64,000 bases of DNA. Source: Desmodus rotundus (taxonomy: Eukaryota; Chordata; Mammalia; Chiroptera; Phyllostomidae). Under the pieces are notes generated by a model that saw only the letters and a list, made by a program, of their open reading frames with translations, searched no databases and was not told where the DNA came from. Shown here piece by piece: positions 35,516 to 47,851 of the stretch. A program made the translations under genes and the position numbers. The stretch spans positions 87,560,797 through 87,624,796 of the forward strand of contig NC_071392.1 of assembly GCF_022682495.2 (NCBI RefSeq), written 5' to 3'. Each line of letters begins with the position of its first letter. Positions within the stretch are counted from its first letter, which is position 1.

Positions 35516-37661
35516 TAAACTTTTGCTTAGTCATTGGCCAGTAAGTGGGTGGCGAGGCTGAGAGGGCTGAACCGGCTGCCCCACCTGTAGGCCCCTGGCT
35601 GCTGGTGGAGCCCAGAGCAGAACTCCAGGCTCCTGACACCCAATCGAGTGTTTTTTCTGCTGCACCTGAGTCTCTGTTGCTTTAGGGGAAGGAGGCATTT
35701 CAAAGTAAAACATAGGATGTTGATTATGAATTTGTTCACTGAGAATTTAGTGGCATTTCGGGTGAAGATTGCAACAATTAAAATCATGGAAATCAGATAT
35801 AATCGTTTTTCCAGACAAAAAGTTAAGTCAAAGAACTCTCTGCGTGACTAGTGCAGATTTTCCTAATGAGAACTTTGCATATATACAATTAGCTTATTAA
35901 ATAGAATTTTTGGAGTGCCCGACTAACTTTAGCCGGGACACTACGGGGGTCAGACACAGTCTGATTATGTGAGGAAAAACGCGACGAAAGACGGAGTTGT
36001 GCTTTTTTTTTTTTTTTAACACATATGTGCTACAGAAGCAATTTGAAGGAAGCCTAACAATTCTTTGTTTAACAAATGTAATTTCAAATAGCAGTGGTGA
36101 TTTTTTTAAAGGTTATGTATGTGTTTGACAAAACTTCTTTCCTATATAACAAAAAGAGTTCTGTTTAAAATATTAATAATTAAAAGGCTCTCAGATTTCC
36201 AAGCTCTTAATATAAAATGCCAAGAGAAACTTTAATTTTCATAATGTAAGGAGATTGTATGGTTTTCATTTAATCTTATTAATTCAGTTTATAGTTTCAG
36301 TCCAGCCTCCTGAATGCTTTTGGCTTGTCTGTTTTCATTTTTTTCTGACTCCCTTTTATGAACCATTTTAATATGTGTGTCTTTCACACAGGCCTGTGTG
36401 TACTGTGGCAGCCTGTTCAGCATGGACATCAAATGGCTTAACACAGGGGCAACCTAACAGCATCTCAACTCATATCCCACAGACTGAATTTCTCAACCAG
36501 GATCCTCTGAAGCCCCACAAGCTCACATATCTGTCCCTCACAATGGTGGCCACTGTGTCAACAGGACTTGGATTGGTGTCCCTTCTTCCCTTTCATCCCC
36601 TCTTTCTTCACACACGCTCCCCAGGATGGCATTTCCAAATACACGAGGTGCGTGGTCCAGGCGAAGACCCTGACAAGAATTAAATTTCTCCCTGCAAAGC
36701 ACAAAGGGAAGGCACGCAGGTCTCTATTTTCACACCCACATGCCAAAACGGATCTCTTTATTGAAACCCACAGACACACACAAACACATTTTTATTTCAG
36801 TGTTTTTCAATTACTTGTCTAGGTTTGTGTTTTTATAAAATAAATGTTTTAGGTTGTTTAATACCTTGGAATTTACTTCATTCTGAAAAAATGAGGAAAA
36901 TTAGGAACCAATGAGTGATTAATAATATGGTAATGTGAGTCACTGGTATTTTGTTGTTTAAACAAATCCCACAGTCTTCTCCAGTTTCCGAGCTAGTCCC
37001 TGTCTAGAAATAGAAATGTCTATTAATTTAATATAAAGCCAACATTAAATCAAATGGGCTACTCTCGTCAGAGGCAGAAATGAGAGGAAGCTCGTAAAAT
37101 AATTGTTTAAAGTTGGGTTAAGAAGAAACATAAACCTGCGGATGAACCAGTCAGTGTCCCATATACCTGTTAAACAGGCACCTCTGCCTCTCCCTGTATG
37201 GGGTGCTCAGCCGGGCAATTCTTGATGATACCAAGTGGAAGAATTCTTTTGTCCTACGTCACTGCTATCCCATAACATGAGAATTAGCATTGACAGTATC
37301 TATAATAATGGGTATGTGCTGCTTTTAGCTTCAGTTTTCTTCTCGCCATGAAATTGACTGAATTTGACCCAGAGGATGAATGGATGAATGGATGGATAGA
37401 TACATAATTGTCGACATGGATATGGATTAAGATAAACAGATATTTGCATGCTGGTGGTCATTTACATGTGTAAAAGTGACCCATGCATGTTCTGCTAGAT
37501 CTAGTCATTATCTCATTATTGCATAGTAAGAATGCAGAGCTGAGAATTTTTTCCTAAAATGATTTTTATCCATAATATCAACCCAGAATTTTCTGAATGC
37601 CAGAATAATGAGTGTATTTAGTTTTTTGTAATGTGCATCTGATATTCCTTTTTTCCTGATG
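35516..37661. other. unassigned sequence
   Basis: Poly-T at 36003-36019 and a (GGAT)n-like run at 37375-37401. Frames at 36375-36683 and 36568-36822 are not recognised. 36880-37140 carries no repeat that I recognise. Confidence 0.35.
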
Positions 37662-37704
37662 TGGATAAGTTATTAATAACCCGAAAAACATATCTGCACA
37701 AGGT
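37662..37704. repeat. 43-bp direct repeat, copy A
   Basis: Starts TGGATAAGTTATTAATAACC and ends CTGCACAAGGT. 41 of 43 bases match 38862-38904, exactly 1200 bp downstream and in the same orientation. Flanks do not match. Confidence 0.85.
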
Positions 37705-38415
37705 AAGCCAGTGGCTTTCAATCCAAAGAACAGGAATCTTGTATCACATTACTTTTTAGACAGCAATAATATGAAACAAAACAAACCCACAAATACATTC
37801 AAACCTCAGAGAAACTTCCTCCACACAAGGACTTTCTGACATCAGATGATGTGCCCAAGGTGGCCAAAGGGACTGAGGATGTGTGCTCCAGACTGGTCTT
37901 TCGTGTGCGTGTGTATTCGGCTGGCCCATCCATCCAGAGCTCCGCCTGTCCCGGAGACTGTACCCGCCACTTATTTCTCTGCAGGGAGACTGGAGTCTAA
38001 ATTGCTCCTTATTTCAGTCATGTCCTGAATGTAAAAATTGTGAAGAGCAATTTGGAGCCGAGATACATCCTTTGTCTGAGTGGGAACTTGTATTTCACAG
38101 GGATCTGGGGTCTTGCAGATCTGCTTTTGGAGAGTGACAGGAAACCCCAGTTGATTTTTAGACAGATATGGACATCGTGTTGGGCCAAATCATGAAATTA
38201 AACCTGGCATAAGCCTTCTCAATTGTATCTTTCCTTGAAAGACTATAGCTAATTTCAAAGATATGAATGGCAAACAAGTAGCCACTCTGAAAACTCAGTT
38301 AAACTATAGCATTGTTTGGATGAGATGCAGTATTTTGAGACCCAGAATATTCCCATCACTAGTGTTTTCCAAAACAGTGCCTGATTTCTTCCTGTGGTCA
38401 AGGAAATCAATTAAT
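37705..38415. other. unassigned sequence
   Basis: Short overlapping frames at 37846-38137 are not recognised. Confidence 0.35.
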
Positions 38416-38419
38416 AGTG

Positions 38420-38575
38420 ACTACTAATGATGTTTGCTCACATTTTACAAGTTCTTCAAATGAGTTATTTCATCTTCATGAAAATGTCACAGGATAATTA
38501 TTATTAAAACTATTTTAGGTTCAGTGACCTACTCACTTAATTTTTAAGTGGCATAACCAATGTAATTCAGCATTT
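38420..38575 (+). repeat. MIR SINE fragment
   Basis: 'gagttatttcatcttcatga', 'ggataattattattaaaact', 'gttcagtgacctactcactt' follow the MIR order (tctcatttaatcctcacaac..ttattatccc..gtgacttgcc). Confidence 0.6.
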
Positions 38576-38689
38576 CGCTCTATGCCTGTGTGATTCAGAA
38601 AATAAAAATTTTCGTATATTTATCTATCAAAAAAATTCTTAATGTAAGAATTTAGAAAGCCGTGCATGACAATAATGACAATAACCAAA

Positions 38690-38880
38690 GCAATGTGTTA
38701 TAGACGAGGGAGAAATGGAAAATGAGGTTCAGTCTGAAGAGGCTTGCAACCTCGTAGTGATGATAAAGCAAGTTCACTACGGAGTTCTTCCTCTGTGTAT
38801 AGGCTTAACGATTTACACAATGCTTCCAGACATTTGATTTCACTTTCCTCTGTCAGTTGTATGGATAAGTTATTAATAAC
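38690..38880 (-). other. orphan exon-like segment, reverse strand
   Basis: On the minus strand a good acceptor (catgtttttcag) ends at 38881, followed by an open frame to 38698 with a protein-like composition (motifs VINNLSIQLTEESEIKCLEA, LSLYTEEELRSELALSSLRG). I do not recognise the protein, and no clear donor follows. It could be an exon, a fragment of a pseudogene, or chance. The boundary itself lies inside the duplicated 43-mer. Confidence 0.3.
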
Positions 38881-38904
38881 CTGAAAAACATGTCTGCACA
38901 AGGT
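38862..38904. repeat. 43-bp direct repeat, copy B
   Basis: Partner of 37662-37704. Copy B has CT where copy A has CC at 38881-38882, so only copy B offers an AG splice acceptor on the minus strand. Confidence 0.85.
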
Positions 38905-39640
38905 CAGATGTTTGCATCACTTAGGAATGTATACCCGCAGTCCATTCTGTACATAGCTTGATTGCCTTCTTAGCCCTCTGATAAATTTATCAAAACTTAA
39001 AAATGAAAACATTTGATTACATCTTCCTTCTTAGTACTAACAAATAGCATTGTGAGGCTAAGCTATACTAACTTAATTAACAAAAAAGTTAATATAGAAT
39101 ACATACAAATGTGTTCTCATAGCCTTGTTTGCAGTATAATCTAAATATTGGTTTGCTACAGGCCTTGGGAGAAAGCAGGGTAAGGACCGATACTGGCCAA
39201 CGAACGTTCTCTGCTACAGCTTCTGTCTGTCTTCTTTCCTCTCATAGGATGAGCAAGGAAATTCTCTCCTCCCATATCTTCTCTGAGTTCTCCCCTCCCA
39301 TATCTTCTCTATAATTCTCTCTAGCTTGGTATTGTCAGGTATGTGTCTGTTAGACATCATCTCTCTTCTCAGACCCCAGTGGCTCCCCTTTTCCTCACCA
39401 GCAGTCAGGTATGTTCTGTCCTTACATATGTTTGTACGTGTGTGTGTCAGAGATGGGGGTGGGTGTGTGTATTACCGCTTAACTCCATACCCTTTCCCAC
39501 CATAGCTCTGTCTATATCCAAAATCCCAGCCAAGTAAAAAAAAGTAGATTCCTAGAAAGTGTAAGAGAGTTAACCATATTTGGAATTGGAAAAATAAACA
39601 GCAAAAAAAAAAAGAGAATGTCCCTAGGGGATGAAAAAAG
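38905..39640. other. unassigned sequence
   Basis: A short direct repeat 'ctcccatatcttctct' occurs twice at 39270-39312. GT-rich at 39430-39475. Nothing coding supported. Confidence 0.4.
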
Positions 39641-39745
39641 TATATTGAAATATGTATAAATATATTACTTTTTATTATACTATTATGTTATATTGTTATT
39701 TTATGGATGAATATAAGTATGAATATATATGAATATATATTGTAG
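39640..39745. repeat. AT-rich low-complexity tract
   Basis: Repeated TATTAT / GAATATATAT text. Confidence 0.7.
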
Positions 39746-39749
39746 TCAG

Positions 39750-39960
39750 TAAACTAGATATAAGGAAAAGAACCCAAATTTGACATCAAAAGTCTAGCAT
39801 TCAGAGCTGGCTTGGCCGTTTATCTGCCCCTATGAAATTGACCACATCACCCAAAGTCAGTTTCTTCTTCCGTAATAATAGCTTCCCTTGCTACTCACAG
39901 TTGTGGCTCCAGTCAAAAATGTCAATTTATGTTAGAGAGCTTTATAAACTGCGCCCGCCT
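39750..39960 (+). repeat. MIR-like fragment
   Basis: 'tctagcattcagagctggct', 'gaccacatcacccaaagtca', 'gtttcttcttccgtaataat' follow MIR order loosely. Confidence 0.45.
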
Positions 39961-40665
39961 TACATGATCCAAATGGAAGATGGCATTTTCATTGCCTTGC
40001 ATTGAGATCTATGTTCTAGTGGCTCTTTAGTTTTCACAAACAAATCATTCTCCTCTCCCCAGTCTTGCTGATTGGTGCAGCTCTGCATTTACCTGGAACA
40101 TACAATTGCTATATTCCAAGTAATTGTCAGGGACTATAGTATCGAATTTACTGCTGCTCAATTCTTCAGCGGAGAAAAATAATACCCATGGACGCTTATT
40201 CTAAATTGTATTACTAGATTAAGCCCTACAGTCAGAAAGCCTGAAGTCCACCCTAATGCACCTCTATAAAATCTGTTTTTCCAGTGCTCTGAGATAAACT
40301 TTGGAATACTAACATTACATAAAAAGAGAGCTTTCTGTAAATCGTGTCACTTTCTAATGTAAGGATCCAGCTAAGTGTATTACCCATTGTCTCTTTCAGC
40401 TGACAGGCCTCTGGGGCAGAAATGGTTGTGTTTGTTTTAGAAATTGATACTCATTCTTGACCCTGTTGTCATCAATGTACAAATGGCCATGAACTCATCA
40501 TGACAAGCTTACTTGTGTCATGACTCTTGCATATACACAGACTTCATAGAGTGACTTTTCGGACATTTTGTGAATCAGCCTAGTAACTCTTGACTTTATT
40601 ATACTTTTCCACTCTTCACTTTTTGATCGCGTTATTTTTCTTTACTAGCATTGTCTTAAGTGTGT
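39961..40665. other. unassigned sequence
   Basis: Nothing recognised. Confidence 0.35.
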
Positions 40666-40669
40666 GTGT

Positions 40670-41057
40670 GGGGGTGTGTAAATTTAAAAAAGTAACATAT
40701 GCACTTAGTGAAAGGTCAAACAGCCAGAAGAGGAAGGCAATGACATGTCTCTTTCCCACCCCTGAATCCTAAATCCAAATTCTCTTTGTCACAAGCAATC
40801 ATATATGCATCTAATTATAAAGTAACTCTTTTTGAGGGAATATTACTGGTATTTTGTACAATAATTAGTTGCAATAAGAAAACACACATCTTTGCAAGTA
40901 TACCTTTGGGTATGTTCTAACGAATTGAAGGTTAATGGTGTGAGCATTATTTTCATTGATAGGGACTGTAGAATAACCTTTAATAAGGTAGGAATTCATG
41001 ATTTCCCCCTAAGTGTGTTAGTTCCTATTTTGGTGTATTCATACCAAGTGGAACTTT
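40670..41057 (-). mobile_element. old L1M 3' UTR, reverse strand
   Basis: 'aaagtaacatatgcacttag..' and 'tacctttgggtatgttctaa' match the reverse complement of old L1M/L1ME 3' ends. It stops where the ORF1-only L1 begins, and similar reverse L1 text may resume at 42590-42950 ('gtttatagtgttttgac'), so the younger element is probably nested in it. Confidence 0.5.
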
Positions 41058-41059
41058 TC

Positions 41060-42575
41060 TAAAATGATATTTTATTGATTATGCTATTATAGTTGGCCTA
41101 ATATTTCCCCCTTTGTTCTCCTCCACCCAGTGCCCCCCACTCCCTCTGGCAATCCCCCCACCATTGTTCATGTCCGTGGGTCATGTGTACAAGTTCTTTG
41201 GCTGCTCCATTTCCTGTACTGTAATTTACATCCCCATGGCTCTTCTCTAACCACCTATTTGCACTTCTTAGTCCCTCACCTCTTCACCCATTCCTCCCCA
41301 CACACACTTGCCCCTCCCATCTGGCAACCTTCTGGTAACTAACTTCTTTTCTCTTGCTGCTTTTAAGAGTTTCTCTTTATCTTTAACCTTTGGCCTTTTA
41401 ATAATGATGTGTCTTGGAGTGGGCCTCTTTGTATCCATCATAATTAGGAATCTCTGTGCTTCTTGAACTTGCATGTCTATTTCCTTCACCAAATTAGGGA
41501 AATTTTTTTTCACTATTTTTTCAGATAGATTCCCAATTTCTTGCTCTTTCTCTTCTCCCTCTGGCACCCCTATGAAGTAAATGTTGGATCTCTTAAAGTT
41601 GTCCTAGAGGCTACTTTACTATCCTCATTTTTTTTGGATTATTTTTTCTTACTGTTCTGTGTGGTTGGTTTTTGTTCCAAATCATTGATTTGATTCTTGG
41701 CTTCATCCATTCTATTGTTGTTTCCCTATAAATTATTATTCATTTCAATTAGTGTGTCCTTCATTTCTGACTGGGTCTTTTTTATGCTGCTGACACCCTC
41801 ACTAAGTTCCTTGAGCATCCTTATAAACAGTGTTTGAACTCCGCATCTCATAGGTTGCTTATCTCCATTTTGTTTAGCTCTTTTTCTGGAGTTTCCATCT
41901 GTTCTTTCATTTGGGCCATGTTTCTTTATTTCCTCATTTTAGCAGCCTCCTTGTGTTGTCTCCGTGTATTAGGGAGAGCTGCTCTGTCTCTGTGTTTTGG
42001 TAGTGTTGCCTAATGCAGTAGATGTCCTGTATGGTCCAGTGGCACTGCCTCCCATATCACCCCAGCTGGGTACCTGAGGTGCGCCCTTTGTGTGGGCTGA
42101 GCACACCCTCCTCTTGTAGTTGAGCCTTGGTTGTGGTTGGCAAGTCAGTGGGAGGGATTTACCCAGGCCAGTCAGCCACAAGGACTGGCTGTGACCACTC
42201 ACCACAAAACCTGCACCCTCCATGGAGGGTCAGCTCTGCAGGGACAAGGTGGTGGTGCTCCGACGTGGTCTGTAGCTGTCCAATGGGTGCACAGGCCCTG
42301 TGCTTCCCCCCTTGGTGCAAGCCAAGGTCAGCCCCAACCTGTATTTTCCCCGGGGCACCTTGCCTGAGATCTGAGCAACCTGAGATGGCCGCTACTTGTG
42401 CTGGGCTTGGAGATTCCCAGGTGAAGCCAAGCTGTGACTCTAATCTGTCTGCCACTAGGGCTCCCTGAAGCCAGCTGTTGCTTGTTTGATAGGATTTAGG
42501 AGGCAAGGCCAGCCATTCTCCTGGAAAAGCAGCTTGGGAGGGCTGTAAATTGGGTGGGGCAGACCCTCTGTGGAT
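41060..42575 (-). mobile_element. ORF1-only L1 derivative (HAL1-like structure), reverse strand
   Basis: On the minus strand: a GC-rich 5' UTR-like part (about 42575-41920), then ORF1, then directly the L1 3' UTR (about 41340-41060), with no ORF2 between. ORF1 is clear at 41567-41290: motifs MPEGEEKEQEIGNLSEKIVK, FPNLVKEIDMQVQEAQR, PTPRHIIIKRPKVKDKEKLL, the conserved part of the L1 ORF1 RNA-binding protein; the upstream coiled-coil part (41910-41570) is broken by stops and shifts. The 3' UTR matches that of the L1 at 47852-48067. The ORF1 protein would coat L1 RNA; this copy is inactive. Confidence 0.82.
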
Positions 42576-42589
42576 CTCTAAGGTGGGTT

Positions 42590-42950
42590 ACACAGTGTTA
42601 GCGAAATAGAACATCTTAATTTTTACCCATATGAATGCCTAAAGCCTGTAATTTATATTTTAAATTAATAATTTTTTTCTTCACATAAGTGTAATGGAGC
42701 ATAGAGCATAGGTTTAAAAGGCACTTCAGTCTCTTTAACTGTAGTCCATTGTTTAATTATTTTCTGTATTAGCATCTGGTTATTTTTGCCTTTTGCTGAT
42801 GTTGAAGTCCTTTGCTTGTTAAGAAAGTAAGATTTTTGTAATAGATCCCATTTATCCTCAGTTGCTCTTTATCTTGGAATTTGTTTATAGTGTTTTGACA
42901 TCCACAGATTGCTGATATTTATTCTTTTTTATCATGTTGTCTTTTGTAGC
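42590..42950 (-). repeat. possible continuation of old L1M, reverse strand
   Basis: 'gaagtcctttgcttgttaag' and 'ggaatttgtttatagtgttt' resemble reverse-complement ORF2/3' text of L1M (catgtcctttgcccattt.., gactttgtttatggtgtttt). Weak. The 100-codon minus frame at 42885-43187 is not recognised. Confidence 0.3.
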
Positions 42951-45590
42951 CTCTGGATTTGGGGTGATACTTAGAAAAGCTTTTGCTAAACGCAGGCTTT
43001 TGTGTATTTTATTTATTGTCGTGGCTAAATCTTCGCTAAATCTGGGATTAAGCATTCGGGTGTAAGAAGTGATACAGAGCTCCCGCTTTGCTCTCATTTC
43101 GTTTCGCTGTTGTTTGTTATCCAGCTGTTTAGAGACCGTTTGTTGAAAAACACATCGGTTCTTAATGATTTTGAGTTTCATCAGCATTATTCATTAGGTA
43201 AATATTTGTGCATTTCACTGTATTTGGGACTTTATTCTTTGTATCATGTGTTTGTCTATTCAGACCCAGCACCAAACTGAATTAATCTAACATTAAAATG
43301 TGCTTAAATATAATATGCAGTAGAACTAGTCACCACTCTTTACTTTTTTCCCTTTTTTCTTAAATGTTAAATTTTCTATATGAGTGTTAGTGTTAGTTTG
43401 CCTTATTTCAAAACAAAAGCAAAAATAAGACAAACAGGAGAACTTGACGATGTTTGTATGGGAAGTGATTAAATTTATAGTAAAATTTGGTGATAATTGT
43501 TACTTTTTAACTTTGAATCTTGTAGAAAGTGGACAAAAGTCAATTTTTCAAGACTTATTTATGTGTGCCTCCGTAAAGTTTTAAAGCATTTTACGTAGAT
43601 ATTGTACATTTCTTGTAAATTTTATAACTTCATAGTAGAATTATCCTGTAAACAATATTTTTCCTTAATTATGTTGCAGAGCTGAATAAAATTTGTATGT
43701 GATAGCTAATAATTTCTAAAATTTTAATTTTACACATCATACTGAATTATAAGTGGTAACACTTATCTCTCTACTTGAGTTTTCTAAGTATCATAGGCAA
43801 TCATACTATAATTATGATTATAATTGTACAGTTCTGCTTCATCCATGTTCTGTGTGTATCTATTTTATCCCTTTGCCTATTGTTACCACTTACTATCTAT
43901 AGCAACATATTTAATAATTGTGATGATAGTGGACTTTTTATAGGAATACTTTTGCTACTTGACTAAACAAAATGTAAACATGTAACTTTATATACCCCCC
44001 ACACACTTGTATTAAATTAGCTATATTGCAATACTGCATATGGCATTATCAATTCTTTTCTAACATTCCTTAAACAAAATTGTGCATATATAGAATTTTT
44101 AAGAGGTTATTTCCCTAATTAGAGAAGTCACAGAGAATCAAAGTAATTAGAAAGAAGACCTATTATGTAGGATCAATGGAGAAGGTTCTAGTCAAGGACA
44201 GAATGAATGCAAAGACCAGATGTTGAAACCTTTCTAGTAAGAAGCACCCTTGAAGGTTCATTCCTAATGTTCTCAATGCCCATTTTTGCAGTGACTACAT
44301 CTTTACCCTGAGTAAGTATGGAGTACAAAACCAACTATAGAGATACAATATTGACCGTTCACAGATTTCTGTTCCTCCTCAGTCAGTGCCATGGAATGGC
44401 TATTATGTATTATAAATGGTTTCCAGAATAGTAGATTGCCTAACATTTTATGTGGAAGCAAAAATGAAACAAACCCAAACCAGAAAAAAAAAAAAAAAAC
44501 CACTTGGAAGTTTTCAGATAAAAGTTCTCTCAGGATTTATCGACTTTTGTTTTTTACTTATTTTGTTACCTAACTTTCATTTCTTCATTTACATGAATAA
44601 AAGTTTATAGATAAATTCATCATATATATTTGGAAGTATACTCAATTTTTAGTTTAAGCAGAGGAAAGACATTTTTATTTTCCTAAATGATCACCCCAAG
44701 TTAAGAGGAAAATAAAAATCAGAAAAATAAACTGCATTCTTGATACACCATGAAGAAATGTATAACTCTGGACTTTTAAATGAAAACTGAACATGAGTGA
44801 AGGAGGAACCCCAATTTTAGGATTCTTCAGATAAAAATATAAGTGCAAGAGATCATTTGAAAAAGGCTAAGGTATAGGACCCCCCCTCCCCCCCAAAAAA
44901 AAAGAGAGAGAAAGGAAATGAATAAAAAAGGTACTCTGTAGGCAGTAGTGAAGCATGGATACATGTATTTTTTTTTCAACTTTGTATAAGAGGCTATAGA
45001 CTCCAAGGTTGTCTTACAAACCTGGTTCTTCCCATCTTTCTCAGCACTCTCTGAGACGGGTCACATGTTGTCTGAGATATTGTCTGAGGAAACCAGGTGC
45101 CAGACTCTTGATATAGGGACAGAAGACAAAGAGGAGGCATAAGACCCGTACATAAAAATATTAAGGACAGTTCATGATGAAGGGTATGATTGCCCACTCT
45201 GTTCTACTTCCAAAATCTGGGAACATTAAAAGGTCTCCTCGAGGTAACTAGGTCTGCCCTGGAGGAAAGACACTGAAGTATAGACATTTGGGGATCTTCC
45301 ACAAAAAGATAAATAGCTGACTGACTGCCCAACAACGAAACCATGAAGTGAACAGGACTCTCTTGGGTGCCACAAAATTTCTGCTTAGCTATTGAGTGCC
45401 TCACCCGAAACCAGAAACAGATCCCCAGATATCCTCAGGCATTTGGGGAAGCCCATAGACATACATAGACATACATAGAAGGACAGGTAGAACCTATAAA
45501 CACAAAACCAAAAGGCACTTACACACACAACAGAGGTAGAAGGAGCAGAGAAGCAGCAGAGAAGCCAAATATAGCCTTCAGGAGAGAAAG
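42951..45590. other. unassigned AT-rich sequence
   Basis: Poly-A at 44484-44500, poly-C/A at 44880-44903, and a tandem 'acatagacat' at 45460-45480. No gene supported. Confidence 0.35.
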
Positions 45591-45599
45591 TGATGTTGT

Positions 45600-46262
45600 G
45601 CTATGATGAAGTTTGATGTCGATGATGTTAATAAAAAAATTCATGAATGCAAATGCCAAAGATAAGTTGAAAAGTTGACACAATTTACCATAAAGTAGAT
45701 CAAAAAGATAGTGGTGGACTCTTTGATGACGAGATAAGAAATTAGGAGTATTAATGCAAATGGCCCAACGCTTAAGTAGTAGTCTTAGAAAAAGAGAGCA
45801 AATGATGGTGAGAAATTATCAAAAATATGTATAACAAAAATATTCCAGAACTGAAAGACATCGGTCTCCAGATTTAAAACACTATTGAGAAACCTCCTAC
45901 TACCAGGGAGTAAAGAAATAAATACCCAAAAGAGTTTTGAGATGTGGAATTTTTCAAAGTCCCCTATGAATCATCTGGCATTTCACTAGAACCACCCTCC
46001 TGAAAATTGGAAGCAGGGGGAACAGCACTCTTACAATTTTGCAGGAAGATGGTTCCAAACACCTTATCAAATAGGTGAGAGAATATATTATAAACATTTT
46101 CAATCGTGCAAATTTTAAAATATTTACACACTTCATCCAGCCTGAGGATGTACTTCATTTAAAAAGGGTGCTTACCGAGAAAGAGAAAAAAGGAACTTTG
46201 GAATGGCAGCTCCCAGGCAGCAAAATGGGAAAAGGGGGAGAAGTACAAAACTAGAGTTTGCT
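45600..46262 (+). mobile_element. HAL1 (half-L1) fragment
   Basis: Follows the HAL1 ORF1 sentence in the forward direction: 'gcaaatgccaaagataagtt', 'attccagaactgaaagacat', 'ctccagatttaaaa', 'ttttgcaggaagatggttcc', 'acattttcaatcgtgcaaat', 'cagcctgaggatgtacttca'. Heavily mutated. HAL1 carries only an ORF1-type gene and spread early in mammals. A poly-T at 46262-46272 follows. Confidence 0.7.
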
Positions 46263-47607
46263 TTTTTTTTTTAATTTCTAATCAAATTTTACTTTTAAAT
46301 TTTTGTGCAGGACTACGGGGAAAAATAAAATTGACTTTAAAAGTGTACGTTTAAAAACAGGAGTTAATTAGATGTGTCTGAAACATCAATGATAAATAGT
46401 GTCCAAATTGAAAACACTCATAAAGTATGTAGAGTTTATCAGAAATTAATGAACAAGTATTAGCAATCTCAAGAGCCGGAACAGTATTTCATCTTTCTTC
46501 ACTAAATCTGCTAAAAGATTCAATTATCCTTGTACACACACACAAGCACACTAAAATAGTTAAGAGAAGGGGATGACAAGGAAGATATTCACAGGTCACG
46601 TTATCATTAAAAATTCAGTTTAGCTGCAAGGGAGGATTTAATGGAAGAAAGACTCTGTCCTTAGTATGGGGCCTTTGATGTAGCTGAAAAAATGTGTAGC
46701 CGATGTGACCAGAACCTTTTTAATTGATTCTTACATCAAAAGCAAATATGCTGGTCTCCTCCTTCAGGTCAGAGGGAATGTGAGAAATTAAACAATGTAT
46801 GTTAGTTTTTTCCCAAAGCATATAAAAATGATCAAATGGAGGCATATTTTCAAATCTTTTTGTGAGTCCTACCATTTACGTGTATTAAGTAGCTAAGATT
46901 TCAGAATTTGTGGCTTTGGTTTATTTTAAGGGTCTTTTCAACATCATACAATTGAATGTGAGCGTTCAACTCTAGGATTTATTTTAAATCTTACAAAGTC
47001 TTATTATCAGATATTCATGCTGATATGCTAGTTTAAAAGTGTCTGGTCCTAGAGAAAATACATCAACGGACCACTTCAGATATTATTTTAGCTACTGAAA
47101 GAACCAGGAAAAGAGGTATTTGCTCATAATGCCTTTCAATAATACACTCAAATCTTTAGTTCTGAAGCTTCACTTAAGTGTTAACAAAAAACAACAACAA
47201 CAAAAAGCTCCCTATAGCAATTTATTTCCCTCGTGTAACTTGTTAAAAATCATACCGCTATTAGTTCCTTGCTTCTCTGTTACCAGACTGTCTCTTAAGA
47301 ATCATTTCAACATTGATTTTCCTTCCTCTGTTCAAAGGAAATCCGTTAGCTTTTTCTCGGAAGCTTTCACCAGTCATGTGGGAGGAGTGGGGTTCCAATT
47401 AGGATAAACCTCCGCGTGACATCTGGGGAGACAAGAACAGTCTCACCCATGAGATCTCCAATAATCTTCTTCCAAGGCAGACCACACACAGGGGGTGGCC
47501 TCCGCCAGCAGACATTAGAGTGTGTTTTGCTGGATGGGATGCGATCCATGTTCATGTAATGAAAGTCTGTGTTGAATCTCAGTCTTAGACTCCTCAGATG
47601 AGAGAAT
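46263..47607. other. unassigned sequence
   Basis: Nothing coding. A short (CAA)n run lies at 47188-47203. Confidence 0.35.
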
Positions 47608-47623
47608 AAAGAAAAGTTGTAGG

Positions 47624-47851
47624 TGCCCTGACTGGTGGGGCTCAGTGGTCGGGGGTCGTTCTGCAAAGTGAAAGGTCACGGGTTGGCTTCTGGTCAGGGC
47701 ACAGGCCTAGGTGGCAGGTTCGGTCCCCAGTTGGGGCTTGTACAAGAGGCAACTGATCAATGTTTCTCTTACACACTGATGTTTCTCTCCCTCTCTTTTT
47801 CCTTCCTTTTCCCTCTTTCTAAAAATAAGTAAAATCTTTTTTTTAAAAAAG
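47624..47851 (+). mobile_element. VES-type SINE, first half of a SINE-L1 composite
   Basis: Head 'tgccctgactggtggggctc', B-box region 'gggttggcttctggtcaggg', 'ggttcggtccccagttgggg', CT-rich body 'tgatgtttctctccctctct', tail 'aaaataagtaaaatct' with a T/A run. Its tail runs directly into L1 sequence at 47852, with no separate right-hand target duplication. Confidence 0.88.

Noticed and set aside
42127..42506. Frames of 113 and 115 codons on opposite strands
   Set aside because: They lie in the GC-rich 5' UTR-like part of the ORF1-only L1.
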